Of a DNA stretch of 64,000 bases, positions 11,891-22,942 are shown one piece after another; within the stretch, counting starts at the first letter, position 1; every line of letters starts with the position of its first letter. Below the pieces are notes generated by a model, which was given only the letters and a program-made list of their open reading frames with translations, was not told the origin of the DNA and did no database searches. Where the stretch lies: assembly GCF_900496995.4 (NCBI RefSeq), contig NC_044007.1, forward strand, positions 62,001-126,000, read 5' to 3'. Position numbers and translations under genes: made by a program. The DNA is from Aquila chrysaetos chrysaetos. Lineage: Eukaryota > Chordata > Aves > Accipitriformes > Accipitridae.

Positions 11891-12329
11891 GGAATGAGTG
11901 CTGGAGGTGACTTATTGGTATGTGTCCCCCACTTCTTAAGAGGAGGTAAACCTCCAGGGTGGAATCCAGTGGATATGCAAGGAATCTGTTCCATAATAAT
12001 TCCCTAAGCAACATAACCTGCAACCTTAGATGTTAGCAACACCAAGGGAGCTTGGTGTGCTGACCCTAAGAGAAGCAACACAGAGGGTCAAGCAGAGTGG
12101 AGATGCCACGGCCAGGCTCTGTGATATCATTGCAGGGACAGGGAACTGCAAGGATAGGAACAAGAACAGTAGGTCCCTGCACTGAATCCACTGAAGCAAG
12201 GAGGTGAAATAATGGGGGTTCTGTCAATGCTACTGTCTTACTTCTGATTTATATCATAAGTGCCCAGTTCTGGAGTAGTGACACGCTAAATCATGTTCGC
12301 TGGGTGAACTTTGCTCATTATAATACCAA

Positions 12330-13020
12330 AACACACCCCCATCCCAAAAGCTACCTGTCTTCAAAGTGCAACCACCCCTCACTGAGCATGTGCTCTGAAT
12401 TTTCTCTAGCATATACCTTTAAAAGTAAAGCAATAAGATTTTACACCAATCATAATAAAGGTATGTATGACTAGAGTCACTCAAGCTCCACCTAAAAATA
12501 AGAAAATATAAAAGGGCTTAAGAGAGGAGGAATGTTAGGGAAAACACCATCATAGACAAGTTGGGAAGACATCGCTGACTTCTGGGATCAGTCGATGGGC
12601 TGAACCTCTCTTCTCTGCCATAGGGATGCCTATTGGGTAAGATTCGAACCCTCAGTTATACTGAGTGCTTCCCCAGGAAACTTAGAAGTCTCTATAGAGT
12701 TTTTTCCATAATTTAGTGTGGTCGTAGTCGACTGTATCATTATTTGCACGTGCTTTGCAGACAGTGTATTTATCACTGGCAATCCAAAAGAACCTCTACT
12801 CCTGTTGCTTTAATAAACTGTATTAATCTAGCTGTGATAGTTCATTGAACGCAACCAAACTCCCTAAGTCTGGCAATTCTAGTCCATTGAATGTGGCTAA
12901 ATTGAAAGTACAGGGCACTATTAGTGCATCCATAATTGCGATAGTTCAATATATTGAACGCGACTAGACTTACAGTGCTGAATTGGACATCACTCAGAAT
13001 TTAAACCTAGCCACCCCCAG
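12330..13020 (+). repeat. Possible solo LTR or related repeat in FAM83H intron 4
   Basis: A block with LTR-like signals in order: a TATA-like AATATAAAAGGGC at about 12505, a small inverted repeat (CCCTCAGTT/ACTGAGTG) near 12650-12669, and an AATAAA with downstream T/G-rich DNA near 12812. A degenerate direct repeat around GATAGTTCA...TTGAACGC occurs at about 12836-12855 and 12940-12961. I cannot place its ends or name a family. Confidence 0.35.
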
Positions 13021-13095
13021 CCCCTCTGACATCTGAGGATAAGCTGGAATGCAAGGGGATTTATTTTCTTCCAAACTTATTTACGCTTTAATGCA

Positions 13096-13160
13096 ACAGG
13101 GGGGTTGGACAAGACGACTGCCAGAGGTCCCTTCCAACCTCAACCATTCTGTGATTCTGT
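13096..13160 (+). mobile_element. CR1 3' terminus remnant
   Basis: Only the last 65 bp of a CR1: GGTTGGACAAGACGACTGCC, AGAGGTCCCTTCCAACCTCA and ATTCTGTGATTCTGT. The rest is truncated. Confidence 0.85.
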
Positions 13161-13312
13161 ACAGGAAGGAGGAAGATGTTCAGTGTTATGGTGTTTGTCT
13201 TCCCAAGTCAAGCTCTGCTTTCCTGGGAATGCCTAGATATCTGCCTGCCAATGGGAACTAGTGAATGGATTCCTTATTTTGCTTTGCTTGCATGTGCAGG
13301 TTTGCTTTAGCT

Positions 13313-13443
13313 ATTAAACTGTCTTTATTGCAGCCCATGAGTTTTCTCACATTTGCCCTTCCAGTTGTCTCCCACATCCTGCTGGGAGCAGTAAGCAAAC
13401 ATCTGTGTGGGGCTTAGCTGCCTACTGGGGTTAACCCACACCA
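13313..13443 (+). repeat. Worn 3' part of an ERV-L-like LTR
   Basis: TATTAAACTGTCTTTATTGC..., then a pyrimidine-rich part, then GGCTTAGCTGCCTACTGGGG and TTAACCCACACCA follow the order of the 3' parts of the LTRs at 4760-5361 and 48669-49287, with many changes. The 5' part is missing or unrecognisable. Confidence 0.65.
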
Positions 13444-13709
13444 CCTTATAATTACTGTATCTTTTTTACAGATCGTTTAGACTCTTGATGTGAAGGAAGC
13501 TTGGCTTTTGGTGTCAGGGCTTGTTTAATTGGTGTATCTACCCTAGTTGCAAAATGGTGTATTTTTCCTGAAAATTGCTGCTCAGTATCCTTCAGTGATA
13601 AAAACTTTTGCCACTGACGTTCATGTGGAAGTGCCAAAGCACCGCTTTACCAATTAACCAGCCTCTTTCTCACTGAAACTGGAACATGTAACATTGCAGG
13701 GCTTCTCAC

Positions 13710-13834
13710 CTGTAGTTGCCACTCAGCACCACCATGCAGTCCACCAAGAGGAATTTCTCTTTCACGTGGCCTTTGAAGGACATCCCTGTGCGGCAGTAGT
13801 AGGTTGGACCAGAAACTGTCCTCACCCTTAGGAA
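13710..13834 (-). CDS. FAM83H: FAM83H coding exon 4
   Basis: 125 bp between an acceptor (GTTTGCAG) and a donor (CAG|GTGAGAA), ending two bases into a Ser codon that matches the single T opening exon 5. It encodes residues 205-245, FLRVRTVSGPTYYCRTGMSF then GHVKEKFLLVDCMVVLSGNY. This is the second half of the pseudo-PLD fold: the K-F-L-L-V-D core is present, but Lys stands where an active HKD enzyme has His, consistent with FAM83 proteins lacking phospholipase activity. Asp236 is kept. The nearby open frame over 13647-13886 is a shadow in another frame. Confidence 0.96.
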
Positions 13835-14188
13835 CTGCAAACCAGACAAGGCACTGACTCAGTTGGAAGCTGTTACTTCCCTCCACCTGCCCCTCCTTCT
13901 TCCCCTTTCTCTTTTAATTTCCATCCTGCCACCATTTTTATAATTCAACTCCAGTGATTCTGTCTGCATACACAATGGATAGATAAACCCATTTATTAGC
14001 GTGTCCCCAGCCTTCAGCCCTGTATTGTTGTGCCAGCTCTCCTAGCTTTCTTCACACTCAACTTTCCCTAGGCTCTGACCCATTTTCCCCTTTCTCAGGT
14101 TTTTACTGTGGTAACAGCCCTCTGCTTCCCAGGACATATCCCCCTCAGGATGTGAACTAGGAGCAGGGCAGGTCTTCGGTTTGCTCAC

Positions 14189-14353
14189 CTCCACATAGTT
14201 AAGATTGACTCTGCATTTAGCAGCTGTATCAAGAAAAAGTTGAGAGTTCATTTCATCCAGCAAGATGTACACAGGCACTCTGCGAGCAGCAGCATCCAAC
14301 ACCTCAAAAAGCAGATCCACATCAGTGAAAATGTCCATCACTATGGCTACCAC
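14189..14353 (-). CDS. FAM83H: FAM83H coding exon 3
   Basis: 165 bp, exactly 55 codons, phase 0 at both ends, between TTTTCCTAG and GAG|GTGAGC. It encodes residues 150-204: VVAIVMDIFTDVDLLFEVLD, AAARRVPVYILLDEMN and CRVNLNYVE. The 'VMDIFTDVDLL' and 'PVYILLDE' blocks are the strongest FAM83-family signature in DUF1669. Translation past the donor is intron. Confidence 0.96.
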
Positions 14354-14867
14354 CTAGGAAAAGAACACAAGACAGACGTCAGTGATCTGTGCCTGCTCCT
14401 GCCCTGACTGATCATGTTGCCCAGCACCTCACATTCCAAAGCTGCACTGCTGCACCATCTCCATTTCAACTTCCTTTTTAAGCAGGGACCTTCCCATTTA
14501 AAGGTTCCTTTAAACATTGTGGGCCCCAGAACCGGAAACAGAATTGCTATCTAAGGCACATATTCTGTATATGAGGGTGAGAAGTGAGGGTAAAATGTCA
14601 CTGCCACTGAGCGTTCCCTTACTTATTCATCCAATGATAGCAGGTATTTTTTTTTGGTCACGTAACCACACTGGAAGGCTGTATTGAGCTGCTTGGCCAC
14701 TACTTGCTCGCCCCCTCCAACACACCCATGCCATTTTTAGATACCTTCCTGGCCAATGTTTAGTCAGCCACTATATAGCTGCATCTATATGCTGATAATA
14801 TGGGGAGTAGCTTCAAAGCTCTATCTCCCTCTCCTTCCCAACTCTTATTTTATCAGTGCATATAAAA

Positions 14868-15170
14868 TACCTGATGGAAGGGTGTAAGGAAGATGGAGCC
14901 AAACTCTTCTCAGTGGTACCCAGTGAAAGGACAAGTCACAAGACACAAATTGAAATATAGGAAATTCCAGTTAAACATAAGAAAAACCTCTTTTATTGTA
15001 AGGGTCATTGAACACTGGAACAGGTTGCCCAGAAAGGTTGTGGAGTCTCCATCCCTGGAGATACTCAAGGACATGTCCTAAGTAACCCTCTCTAATCAAC
15101 CCTGCTTTGAGCAGGGGGCTGGACTAGACCTTCTCCAGAGGTCCCCTTCAACCTCAACGATTCTATGAAC
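14868..15170 (+). mobile_element. CR1 3' end in FAM83H intron 2
   Basis: Sense-strand CR1 3' region: 'KLKYRKFQLNIRK' and 'VRVIEHWNRLPRKVVESPSLEI' are readable, followed by CTGCTTTGAGCAGGGGGCTG and a terminal CCTCAACGATTCTATGAA. It lies antisense to FAM83H. Confidence 0.9.
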
Positions 15171-15369
15171 TCTTGGTATATTTTAGCATGGCTTTACACA
15201 CTTTTCCATGAGATCAGAGAGCAGAGAGTAACAGTTAGAATCATCCTTCCCCTCTGTCAGGTCCTGGGAGCAAAGTAAGGGAATTAGTAGAGGATCAGAT
15301 GCATTCTGATTCATCTTTTGCACATATATAATTTTATCTCTGCTCTAGCTGGGCTCTTCACTGTCTCAC

Positions 15370-15816
15370 CTGTTGAGCTGCTCGAATCATTCTGCGAGCC
15401 TCCTCCTTAATGCTGGGATTGTCAGGGGGTGGTGGTTGCACGAGGGTTGTCACCTCTGTTCCCCTGAACCCAAAGACCATTGGCCAGCCCAGGTCAAGCT
15501 CAGGAACAGCAAGGTCTGAGTTCATAGGCCAGTAAGTCCCAGAAGATCCATCCATGTCATTGTCACCTGCGGTGTCTGTGCTACCTTCCTGGTTGGCGTA
15601 CTGGGGTTTCTGGAGATTCTGTATGATGTGATCCACCTCTGAGTTGCAAAGAAAATCAGGGGCTGCTTCATCTGCCAGGAAGCGTTGATAACTCTCTTTG
15701 CCCTCTTCAGTAAGCACATCCAGAGCTAAGCGGTAATACTCCTTGTAATGGGGGGGAAGATAGTTAGGGTCAAGGGGATTGTCCCCCTGTGAGGAGCTTT
15801 GAGATCGACGAGCCAT
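15370..15816 (-). CDS. FAM83H: FAM83H first coding exon (exon 2) with start codon
   Basis: 149 codons from ATG at 15814-15816 to the donor CAG|GTGAGA (last exon base 15370). The exon starts at about 15830 after an acceptor (TTCTTACAG), leaving 14 nt of 5' UTR, so the first exon is non-coding. The start is chosen because MARRSQSSSQGDNPL is the conserved FAM83H N-terminus, followed by YLPPHYKEYYRLALDVL, DMDGSSGTYWPMNSD, VPELDLGWP and TTLVQPPPPDNPSIKEEARR. These identify FAM83H rather than another FAM83 member. An in-frame extension upstream of the ATG is 5' UTR and intron. Confidence 0.97.
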
Positions 15817-15830
15817 GAGGGGAGGGAGAG

Positions 15831-18344
15831 CTGTAAGAAAAGAATAACCAACAGTGAGAGCAGTTTCACTCCAGTGACACATCCATCCTCATAAATGGTG
15901 AGAGTTGGGAGTTCATGATGGCAAAATCAAAAAGGAAGAGATTCAAAGCACACAGACTAATGTTGGAGAAAGTTCATTCCAAATGGATGGGGAGCCTTAA
16001 ATTAGGCAAAGGCAGTAATCACTTAAGCATTACTTTAACACAGTTAAATGGTTTGGGGCAAAAATAAGGAACAAATCGAATCAGGCAGCAGTGATGAACA
16101 AGGATGATGCATCTAACCGAATGCTCAACTTTCTTTTTTAGGCTGCCGATTGCTAAGCTTAAATTTATCTTTTGTTTTAAAGCTACCTTTTTTGGTTTGG
16201 TTTTTTTTTTCCCCTCTAAAGAATAATGCTGCTGGTTATTATCTGGGCTCCATTAAAACTCATTTCCAAATGCTACAAAAATTATTAACTGTGTGTAATA
16301 TGGCACTAACCAAAAAGCATATGCATGTATACAAATGCACCCTCTGAATCCTTATAAATTGAGTGTTATAATCACCTCAGCATATGAATAGAAGCAGGGT
16401 ATGAGTGGAACATAGGCAAGTATAAGGGTATCCTGCTGTTGTAACATGGTCAGAAGTCAGACAAGCCTTCACGAGATCCATGAAGAAATAAAAAACAAGG
16501 GACATGATTGCTTCTTCAGTCTCTTGATGTTAGGAAAAATCTGAGCTGAAGGGGCTCATATTCAATATTTGACAATTGTCTGTAGGGAACCTATTATTTG
16601 AGACTAAAGACAAATTTTATTTTAACCAATTTTTGGAAAAAAAGGTTGTCGTGCCAGAAATACAACTCGATAAATAATATCCTACTGATTTGCAAAGAAC
16701 TCCAAAGTACTTTGGCTTCTGACCCTCAGTTAATGTCAATGCTCAGACACACTTTTCCTGGGGCCCCAGCACTGACATGCCAACAGAGGCTTCCTCATAA
16801 TCAGAAAAAGAGCATGGCTGTCCTTGACCACTCATGCAAAATTACAGTAATAGGAAGTGTGAGTATAGAGGGTGAAAGTGGATGCTATTGTCATTGCCCT
16901 CCAACACTTCTGCTCCCAAAATGGAAGGGATTGCCATGGATGTGGGAGGAATTAAAAAAGACTTCAGGCCCGTACTATCACTCTCATTAATAGCTGTCAG
17001 TATAAAGCCAGAATAGTTTCAAGATAAAGCCTAGAGTGGACTTTCTTATCTGACTACCTGCATAGCACTGATAAGTGCTATGTTACTCCTGCCTCAAACT
17101 CCCACAAGTTACTCCTGCTTCAGACTATAACTCCTAGTAGAGCTGCATGATACAATAGGAAGAAATATGGTCTTAATATAAAGATAGCACCTGAATCTAA
17201 TAGGTCCCCGTGCAAAGTATTCCAACAGATAATTGTCTTCATAGCGTACACATGTAGCTTTATTTGTAGTCGAATTGTCTAGATTTATTTTCCCACTCTA
17301 ATATCTCATTCTATCTTTTTTCTCTTAAAATAAAAAGCAGTCCACTATACACCTCCATTTTGGTGTGCTCAAGTCACCCATTTACCTGCTCTTAACTATT
17401 TTAGTAGTGTCTTTAGACTTTCATTTTAAGGAAATGCTCCCAGCATTCCATTCATTCTTGGATATGAGACCAACATATTCAGGTATAACCCACAAAGGGG
17501 ATGAATGGTCATGCAGACAGCAAACTGCTCGTAATGCTAGCTTGCTCAGAACAGTAATGATGAGAGCCAACTACAGAAACAAACGAAGCAGCAGCAGCAG
17601 AACCTTATTATACTGACTGGACAATCAAAATGGCAGAGGGAATATAATGTTGATGAAGTGGTGAAGCAACCTTAATTTTGTATTTTATTGACTAATATGA
17701 TTATTTCAATACTGTTATAAATCAAGGAGAAGATGCACCTTTAAAGGAGAAGTGTCAGCTAATGCTAAGCATTATTAGGTGAGGAATAGAGAACGTAATA
17801 CCACTACACAGGATCAGAGGGAACTCACAACCCGAGTGTGCTGTGACTATGAAAGTCTCACTCCTCACGTCTTGAAAAAGGCTACTATAAATCTGAACTA
17901 TGACTCTTTAGTCTAGAGAAGACATTTACAAAATATGACCAGGGACAGCTGTCCATTTTCTACTCCAGTACAAGAACTACAAGGGCATAAAATTGAACTA
18001 GCAGGTAGTGGGTTCAAATTGAACACCAGGAAACACTTCTTCTCAATTGTACCTGCTCTGCAGAACTCCTTCCCACAGGATGTTTTAGGATGGTTAGAGA
18101 AAGAATGTACAAAGAGGACAGGCACGCAATACTCTGTCAGAACACTTTTCGACCATCCCACAATTTGTGGCTGGAAAGGTAGGTCAGGAAACATAGGGGG
18201 GAGGCTACGTGGGGTAGCTTTTACAATAGGAGAAGTCACCGAGGATCCGTGGCAGTCAATGTATTCCCGAATAAGCAGGAAAAATAGCACCAGCGAAGAA
18301 ACAAATGTGATGCAAAAGCAGAATGATCCTGGTGGTTTTCTCGA
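15831..18344 (-). other. FAM83H: FAM83H intron 1, AT-rich
   Basis: No exon or strong repeat recognised. A stretch at about 17990-18090 has weak likeness to a CR1 3' region (TTCAAATTGAACACCAGG, AAACACTTCTTCTCA), too degraded to call. Confidence 0.5.
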
Positions 18345-18840
18345 AGCCACTGGCCCCAGGGAGAAAACACACGCGGAGCCGGAGGGACTGCTGGCACGAC
18401 TGAAGATGGCTGTCGTAGGCGAAGCGGGACGGAAGGTGCCAGGAGCGTCACCGGCCTGTGAGGGACGCTGGAAGGGGACCTGCGCTTCTCCCGTAACGCC
18501 GGGGGACACCTGCGCCTGACCGTGCTGCCAGAGTAGGAACAGTCTCTCGGGAGGGCGCTGCCTCCCCGCCTCTGTCGGAGGGTGTCATTTCGCCGTGTGT
18601 GGACGGAGGAGCGCCAGCCGCCGGCTGCCCGCTCCCCTGGGCGCTGGGCGGGCTGGGCGCGGCCGCAGTGGCCGCGGGGCGGGCAGGAGGCCGGTTTGTC
18701 AGCACCCAGCCTGGGACGCTTTTTGGGCCACCGGCCTTCACGCTGCTCGGCCTATCTCCCACCTCAGGCCGTGCCCAGGAGTCTCCGGCCTCCGGGGAGT
18801 CCGCCAAGAGCGCAGCACTGCCCGGAGGCAACCCGGCCCC

Positions 18841-18907
<67 letters not shown>

Positions 18908-19010
18908 GGGCGGGCCGGGCCGGGCCGGGCCGGGGCGAGGCGAGACGGCCAGGCCTCCGGACGTCACCTTTACCTGCGAAAACAGGTCCCGCGGGCCGCA
19001 GCAAACACCC
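18345..19010. promoter_or_regulatory. FAM83H: CpG island, probable FAM83H promoter region
   Basis: A sharp rise in G+C and CpG between AT-rich flanks, 2.5 kb upstream of the FAM83H start codon and in the place expected for its promoter and non-coding first exon on the - strand. Within it is a perfect hexanucleotide array (18841-18906) and a CGGGCCGGGC run at 18907-18935. No TATA box is evident, which is usual for a CpG-island promoter. Long open frames here on both strands come from base composition and are not genes. Confidence 0.75.
18841..18906 (+). repeat. Hexanucleotide array (CCTGAG)x11
   Basis: Eleven perfect copies of CCTGAG in a row inside the CpG island, read as GGCTCA-type repeats on the - strand. 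All frames stay open through it (Glu-Pro, Leu-Ser or Gly-Ser type dipeptides), which explains several overlapping long open frames. Confidence 0.98.
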
Positions 19011-19060
19011 GAACTGGATTACACCAAACACCGGAGCACGGACAGACCTCTGGCTGACTA
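18974..19060 (-). other. FAM83H: Candidate non-coding exon 1 of FAM83H
   Basis: On the - strand a good donor CAG|GTAAAG places the last exon base at 18974, at the upstream edge of the CpG island. FAM83H needs a non-coding first exon because exon 2 opens with an acceptor 14 nt before the ATG. The transcription start is not visible and the upper boundary here is arbitrary. Confidence 0.3.
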
Positions 19061-19099
19061 ACAAGGCTGGAAAATCTGCACCGTCACCCTCTTTGGCTC

Positions 19100-20660
19100 A
19101 CAAGGAGAGAACGAAGGAGGGAGATGCTGCGTCCTACTTCAGCCAGCTCCTTCTTAGAAGTTAATGCTGAGAAAGCACCATCAGATCCTGCTTGGAAAGA
19201 ACCTGCAGCCTGCTGAGTGTGCCATTCCTGTGTTTGCCCAGGCAAGGTTCTAGTCATTAAGCCTCCTCACTTCCTTCAGGTGGTTTTAGTTTCTTCCAAA
19301 ATAGACGCACAATCTCAGAACTGTGAAATAAAAACCAGAAATTATGTTTCTGCCTCCATAAGCCTAAGCAACTCGTGACCTGCAAGGATGTAAGGACAAG
19401 GCCCCAATCAGTGGGCATGATAAATTTAAGAGTAGCTACAGGAAGTGTGGTTGACCACTACGTGGTTTCTAGGGAAAGGCAGGAAAACTGGAAGAAATGT
19501 ATCCTGCCCCCCGCCCCGCAGGAAGACCCTAGGTTACCCTGAGCCTAAGTGTGAAGAAATTCTAGAATTGCTCACTTTTAAAGTACGGCTGTCATGTACT
19601 TTGATTCCCCTGAATAGATCCTCATTTTTCTTTTAGAAATGAAGTTCAGGAAGAATCTGAAGATTTCATACTTTTGTCTGGATTGTGTGACAACTTGTTT
19701 GCAGCAGCAGTTGTAACTCTGAGTGGGCAGCCTGCTATGCACGCATAGATGAACTCTACAGTGTCTTCACAGAAGTTCAGTGCCCCCAGGTAGTGCCACA
19801 GTAATAGCACTAGTGCTACACAGAAAGTCTGTGCGTATGCAATGAGGCAAATACTCTCAGGACACTTGTCATAGTTGCATGGATAGTATAGGTAAGCAAA
19901 AGCAGCAATTTCAACCACCCCCACACACTGCACTTGCTGTGTATGCACTGGAGTATATCTCTTCACAGGATCCTTGATAGAATTAGATCAATTCTGGTTT
20001 GAAACAGCTTACATGATAACTAAGCGGGACTTTAATTTAAAGAATATCTTAAATATTCTGCAACTCTTAAGAGAAAACTAACTTACTGAATAGGATTCCA
20101 GAGAGTGAAAGCACTTGAGAGTTCTTGGGAATTATCTGGAATGCATTCAAAAAGATATGGTCCTGTTTGCACTTGTGATGTATCTGCTGGTATGGCAGAA
20201 GTGGAACAAGCATCTGCACCTTATGTGTGTGCAAAATGGGAAGCCGATGGTCTACTGATACAGATTTAGAGTCTGGGGAATAAAAACAGTTTCAAGAGTG
20301 ACTGCTTGTGTCTACATCTGTAAGGAAAGATTACCATAGACTCTGGATACAAACAAGAGTTGAAGAGGTTGAAGTTTCTACACATAAGGAGAAAAAGCCT
20401 GAGCTACTCAAGGTATGTTAGTTACCTCAAACACACAGGCAGCTGATTTCCTAGACCAAAAGGACACTATATGGGCAGGAGTTTGTTTATGGAAGCAGAG
20501 AGGTATGCTACAATGTTCCGTTTTATTCCATATGGCAGTTTTCCTTACAACTACTCATCTAGAGTGCTTACTAGTTAGTAGCTATTACCATTTATACAGC
20601 TAGAAAAAATTTTAGATAATAGGTAAGGCAATGTGATGTGCTTTGTGTGTTTTCTTCATG
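19100..20660. other. Upstream of FAM83H, no supported gene
   Basis: Ordinary AT-rich sequence. On the - strand 19646-19966 is open and would encode a hydrophobic stretch, but nothing identifies it; it is treated under findings. Confidence 0.4.
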
Positions 20661-20663
20661 CTG

Positions 20664-21264
20664 CAGAATTAATATCTTCATCAATGACATGGAGAGTGGG
20701 ATTGAATACACCAGCAGCAAGTTTGCTAAGCGATGCAGTTGATCTGCTCGAGGGAAGGGATGCCATCCAGAGGGACCTTGAAAGGCTTGAGGAATGGGCC
20801 CATGTAAACCTCATGAAGTTCAGCAAGGCCAAGTGCAACGTCCTGCACATGGGTCAGGGCAATCCCAAGCACAGATACAGGCTGGGGAAGGAATGGATTG
20901 AGAGCAGCCCTGCGGAGAAGGACTTGGGGATACTGGTGGATGAAAAACTGAATATGAGCCGGCAATGTGCACTTGCAGCCCAGAAAGCCAAGCGTATCCT
21001 GGGCTGCAACGAAAGAAGTGTGGCCAGCATTTCAAGGGAGGGGATTCTCCCCCTCTACTCGGCTCTCGTGAGACCCCACCTGGAGCACTGCATCCAGCTC
21101 TGGGGTCCTCAGCACAGGAAAGACATGGACCTGCTGCAGCGGGTCCAGAGGAGGGACATGAAAATGGTCCGAGGGCTGGAACACTTCTCCTGTGAGGAAA
21201 GGCTGAGAGTCGGGGTTGTTCAGCCTGGAGAAGAAGATGCTCAGGGAGACCTTTCAATACTTAA
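20664..21264 (+). mobile_element. CR1 LINE, 5' half of an interrupted copy
   Basis: Starts at the decayed '[17 protein letters not shown]' end of the RT region and runs in one open frame through [35 protein letters not shown] and [16 protein letters not shown] to 'GDLSILN' at about 21264. It is the same subfamily as 1920-2725. Its continuation resumes at 22498 after an inserted second CR1. Confidence 0.92.
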
Positions 21265-22497
21265 CTAATACTTTAACTAATTTGATATCCTTCTACGACA
21301 ATGTCACCCACCTAGTGGATGAAGGGAAGGCAGTGGATGTATTTTTTCTGAATTTTAGCAAGGCTTTTGATACTGTCCCTCACAGCATCCTTCTGGACAA
21401 GTTGTCCAACTGTGGGATGAGCAGATACATGGTGTGCCGGGTGAAGAACTGGCTGCACAGCAAGGCTCAAAAGTTGTACTGAATGGGGCTACATCTGTCT
21501 TTTGACCAGTCACCAGCAGTGTTCCTCAGGATGCAATTCTAGGCCCAGTCCTGTTCAATGTATTTATCAAAGATCTGGATGCAGGAGTTGAATGCACCAT
21601 TAGCAAGTTTGCTGATGATACTAAACTGGGAAGTGCTGTTGACTCTCTCAAGGGACATGAGGCCTTGCAGAGCAATCTAAATAAGATTGGAACATTGGGC
21701 AATCATCAATGGCATGACATTTAACAAGAACAAATGCCAGGTTCTCTACCTGGCACAGAGTAACTCTGGACACAAGTATAAATTGGGAGAGGAGTGGCTG
21801 GAGAACAGCCCTGCAGAAAGGGATCTGGGGGTGCTGGTCGGCAGCAGGCTCAACAGGAGCCAGCAGTGTGCCCCGGCACCAAGAGAGCAAACTGCATCCT
21901 GGGGGGCATCAAACACAGTATAACCAGGTGGCCAATAGTGGTGATTATCCTCCCGTATTTAGCGTTGGTGCGGCCTCACCTTGAGTACTGTGTGCAGTTC
22001 TGGGCCCCACCATTTAAGAAAGATGTGAAGGTACTTGAATGCATCCAGAGGAGGGCAAGAAAGCTGGTGACAGGGCTGGAAGGCATGTCCTATGAAAAGC
22101 GGCTAAGAACTCTGCGTTTGTCTAGTTTGGAGCAAAGGGGGCTGAGGGAGGGCAACCTCATTGCTCTCTGCAGCTTCCTGAGCAAGGGAAGTGGAGAGGG
22201 AGGTGCTGTTCTCTTCTGCCTGGTATCCAGGGACAGGACGACTGGGAATGGCTCAAAGCTGCACCAGGGGAGGTTCAGACTTGACATTAGGAAACATTTC
22301 TTTACAGACAGCGTGGTCAAACACCAGAACACCTAGAGAGGTGGTCGATGCCCCATGCCTGTCAGTGTTTAAGAGGGATTTGGATAATGGCCTTAATAAT
22401 ATGCTTTAACTTTTGGTCAGCCCTGAATTGCGCAGGCAGTTGGACTAGATGATCATTGTAGGTCCCTTCCAACTGAACTATTCTATTCTATTTACTC
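21265..22497 (+). mobile_element. Second CR1, nested inside the first
   Basis: A CR1 of a different subfamily. It includes the RT block 'VFFLNFSKAFDTVPHSILLDKL' and 'RVKNWLHSKAQK', then '[15 protein letters not shown]' and '[12 protein letters not shown]' equivalents (the F-A-D-D box), a tail with LVRPHLEYCVQFWAPP, and a 3' end ...AACTATTCTATTCTATTTA. Frame breaks occur near 21480, 21690 and 22330. TACTTAA stands at both edges (21258-21264 and 22498-22504). Confidence 0.9.
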
Positions 22498-22829
22498 TAC
22501 TTAAAGGGGGCTTATAAGAAAGATGGAGAGAAACTTTTTACTAAGGCCTGTAGTGACAGGACAAGGGGCAACAGTTTTAAACTGAAAGAAGGCAGGTTTA
22601 GATTGGATGTAAGGAAGAAATTCTTTATAATGAAGGTGGTGATACACTGGACCAGGTTGCCCAGAGACGCTGTGGATGCCCCATCGTTGGAAGTGTTTAA
22701 GGTCAGGTTGGATGGGGCTTTGAGCAACCTGATCTAGTGGAACGTGTCCATGCCCAAGGCCAGCGGGTTGGACTAGGTGGTCTTTAAAGGTCCCAAACCC
22801 AAACCATTCTATGATTCTATGATTCTGTT
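22498..22829 (+). mobile_element. CR1 LINE, 3' half of the interrupted copy
   Basis: Resumes with TACTTAAAGGGGGCTTATAA, exactly where the copy at 20664-21264 breaks off when aligned with 1920-2725, and ends in the CR1 terminus ATTCTATGATTCTATGATTCTG. Confidence 0.92.
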
Positions 22830-22916
22830 AATTGGTTGGCATGCTTTAATTCCCTGATCTGCAACAAGAACTATACTAGGTTGATGAATTCTCAGTTTGC
22901 ATGAAGAATGCTGGTT

Positions 22917-22942
22917 TTTATATATATATATATATATATATA
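22917..22942. repeat. (TA)n microsatellite
   Basis: About 13 uninterrupted TA dinucleotides. Confidence 0.97.

Larger units (their letters stand above)
10030..13709 (-). other. FAM83H: FAM83H intron 4, filled with retroelement fragments
   Basis: The 3.7-kb intron between exons 4 and 5. It holds a sense-strand CR1 (10425-11258) abutting a reversed CR1 3' end (11259-11535), a short CR1 piece (11778-11890), an LTR-like block (about 12330-13020), a CR1 3' end (13096-13160) and a worn LTR 3' part (13313-13443). No further coding exon is needed: the phase across it is complete. Confidence 0.85.

Noticed and set aside
12630-12665. GATTCGAACCC resembling a tRNA T-arm
   Set aside because: No cloverleaf can be drawn around it and no acceptor stem or anticodon arm is found; it lies in an LTR-like block.
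13647-13886. 79-codon - strand frame
   Set aside because: Wrong frame over FAM83H exon 4; the correct frame is fixed by splice phase and conserved text.
18448-19164. Several long overlapping frames on both strands in the CpG island
   Set aside because: High G+C and the hexanucleotide array remove stop codons; the predicted proteins are Pro/Arg/Gly-rich with no family likeness.
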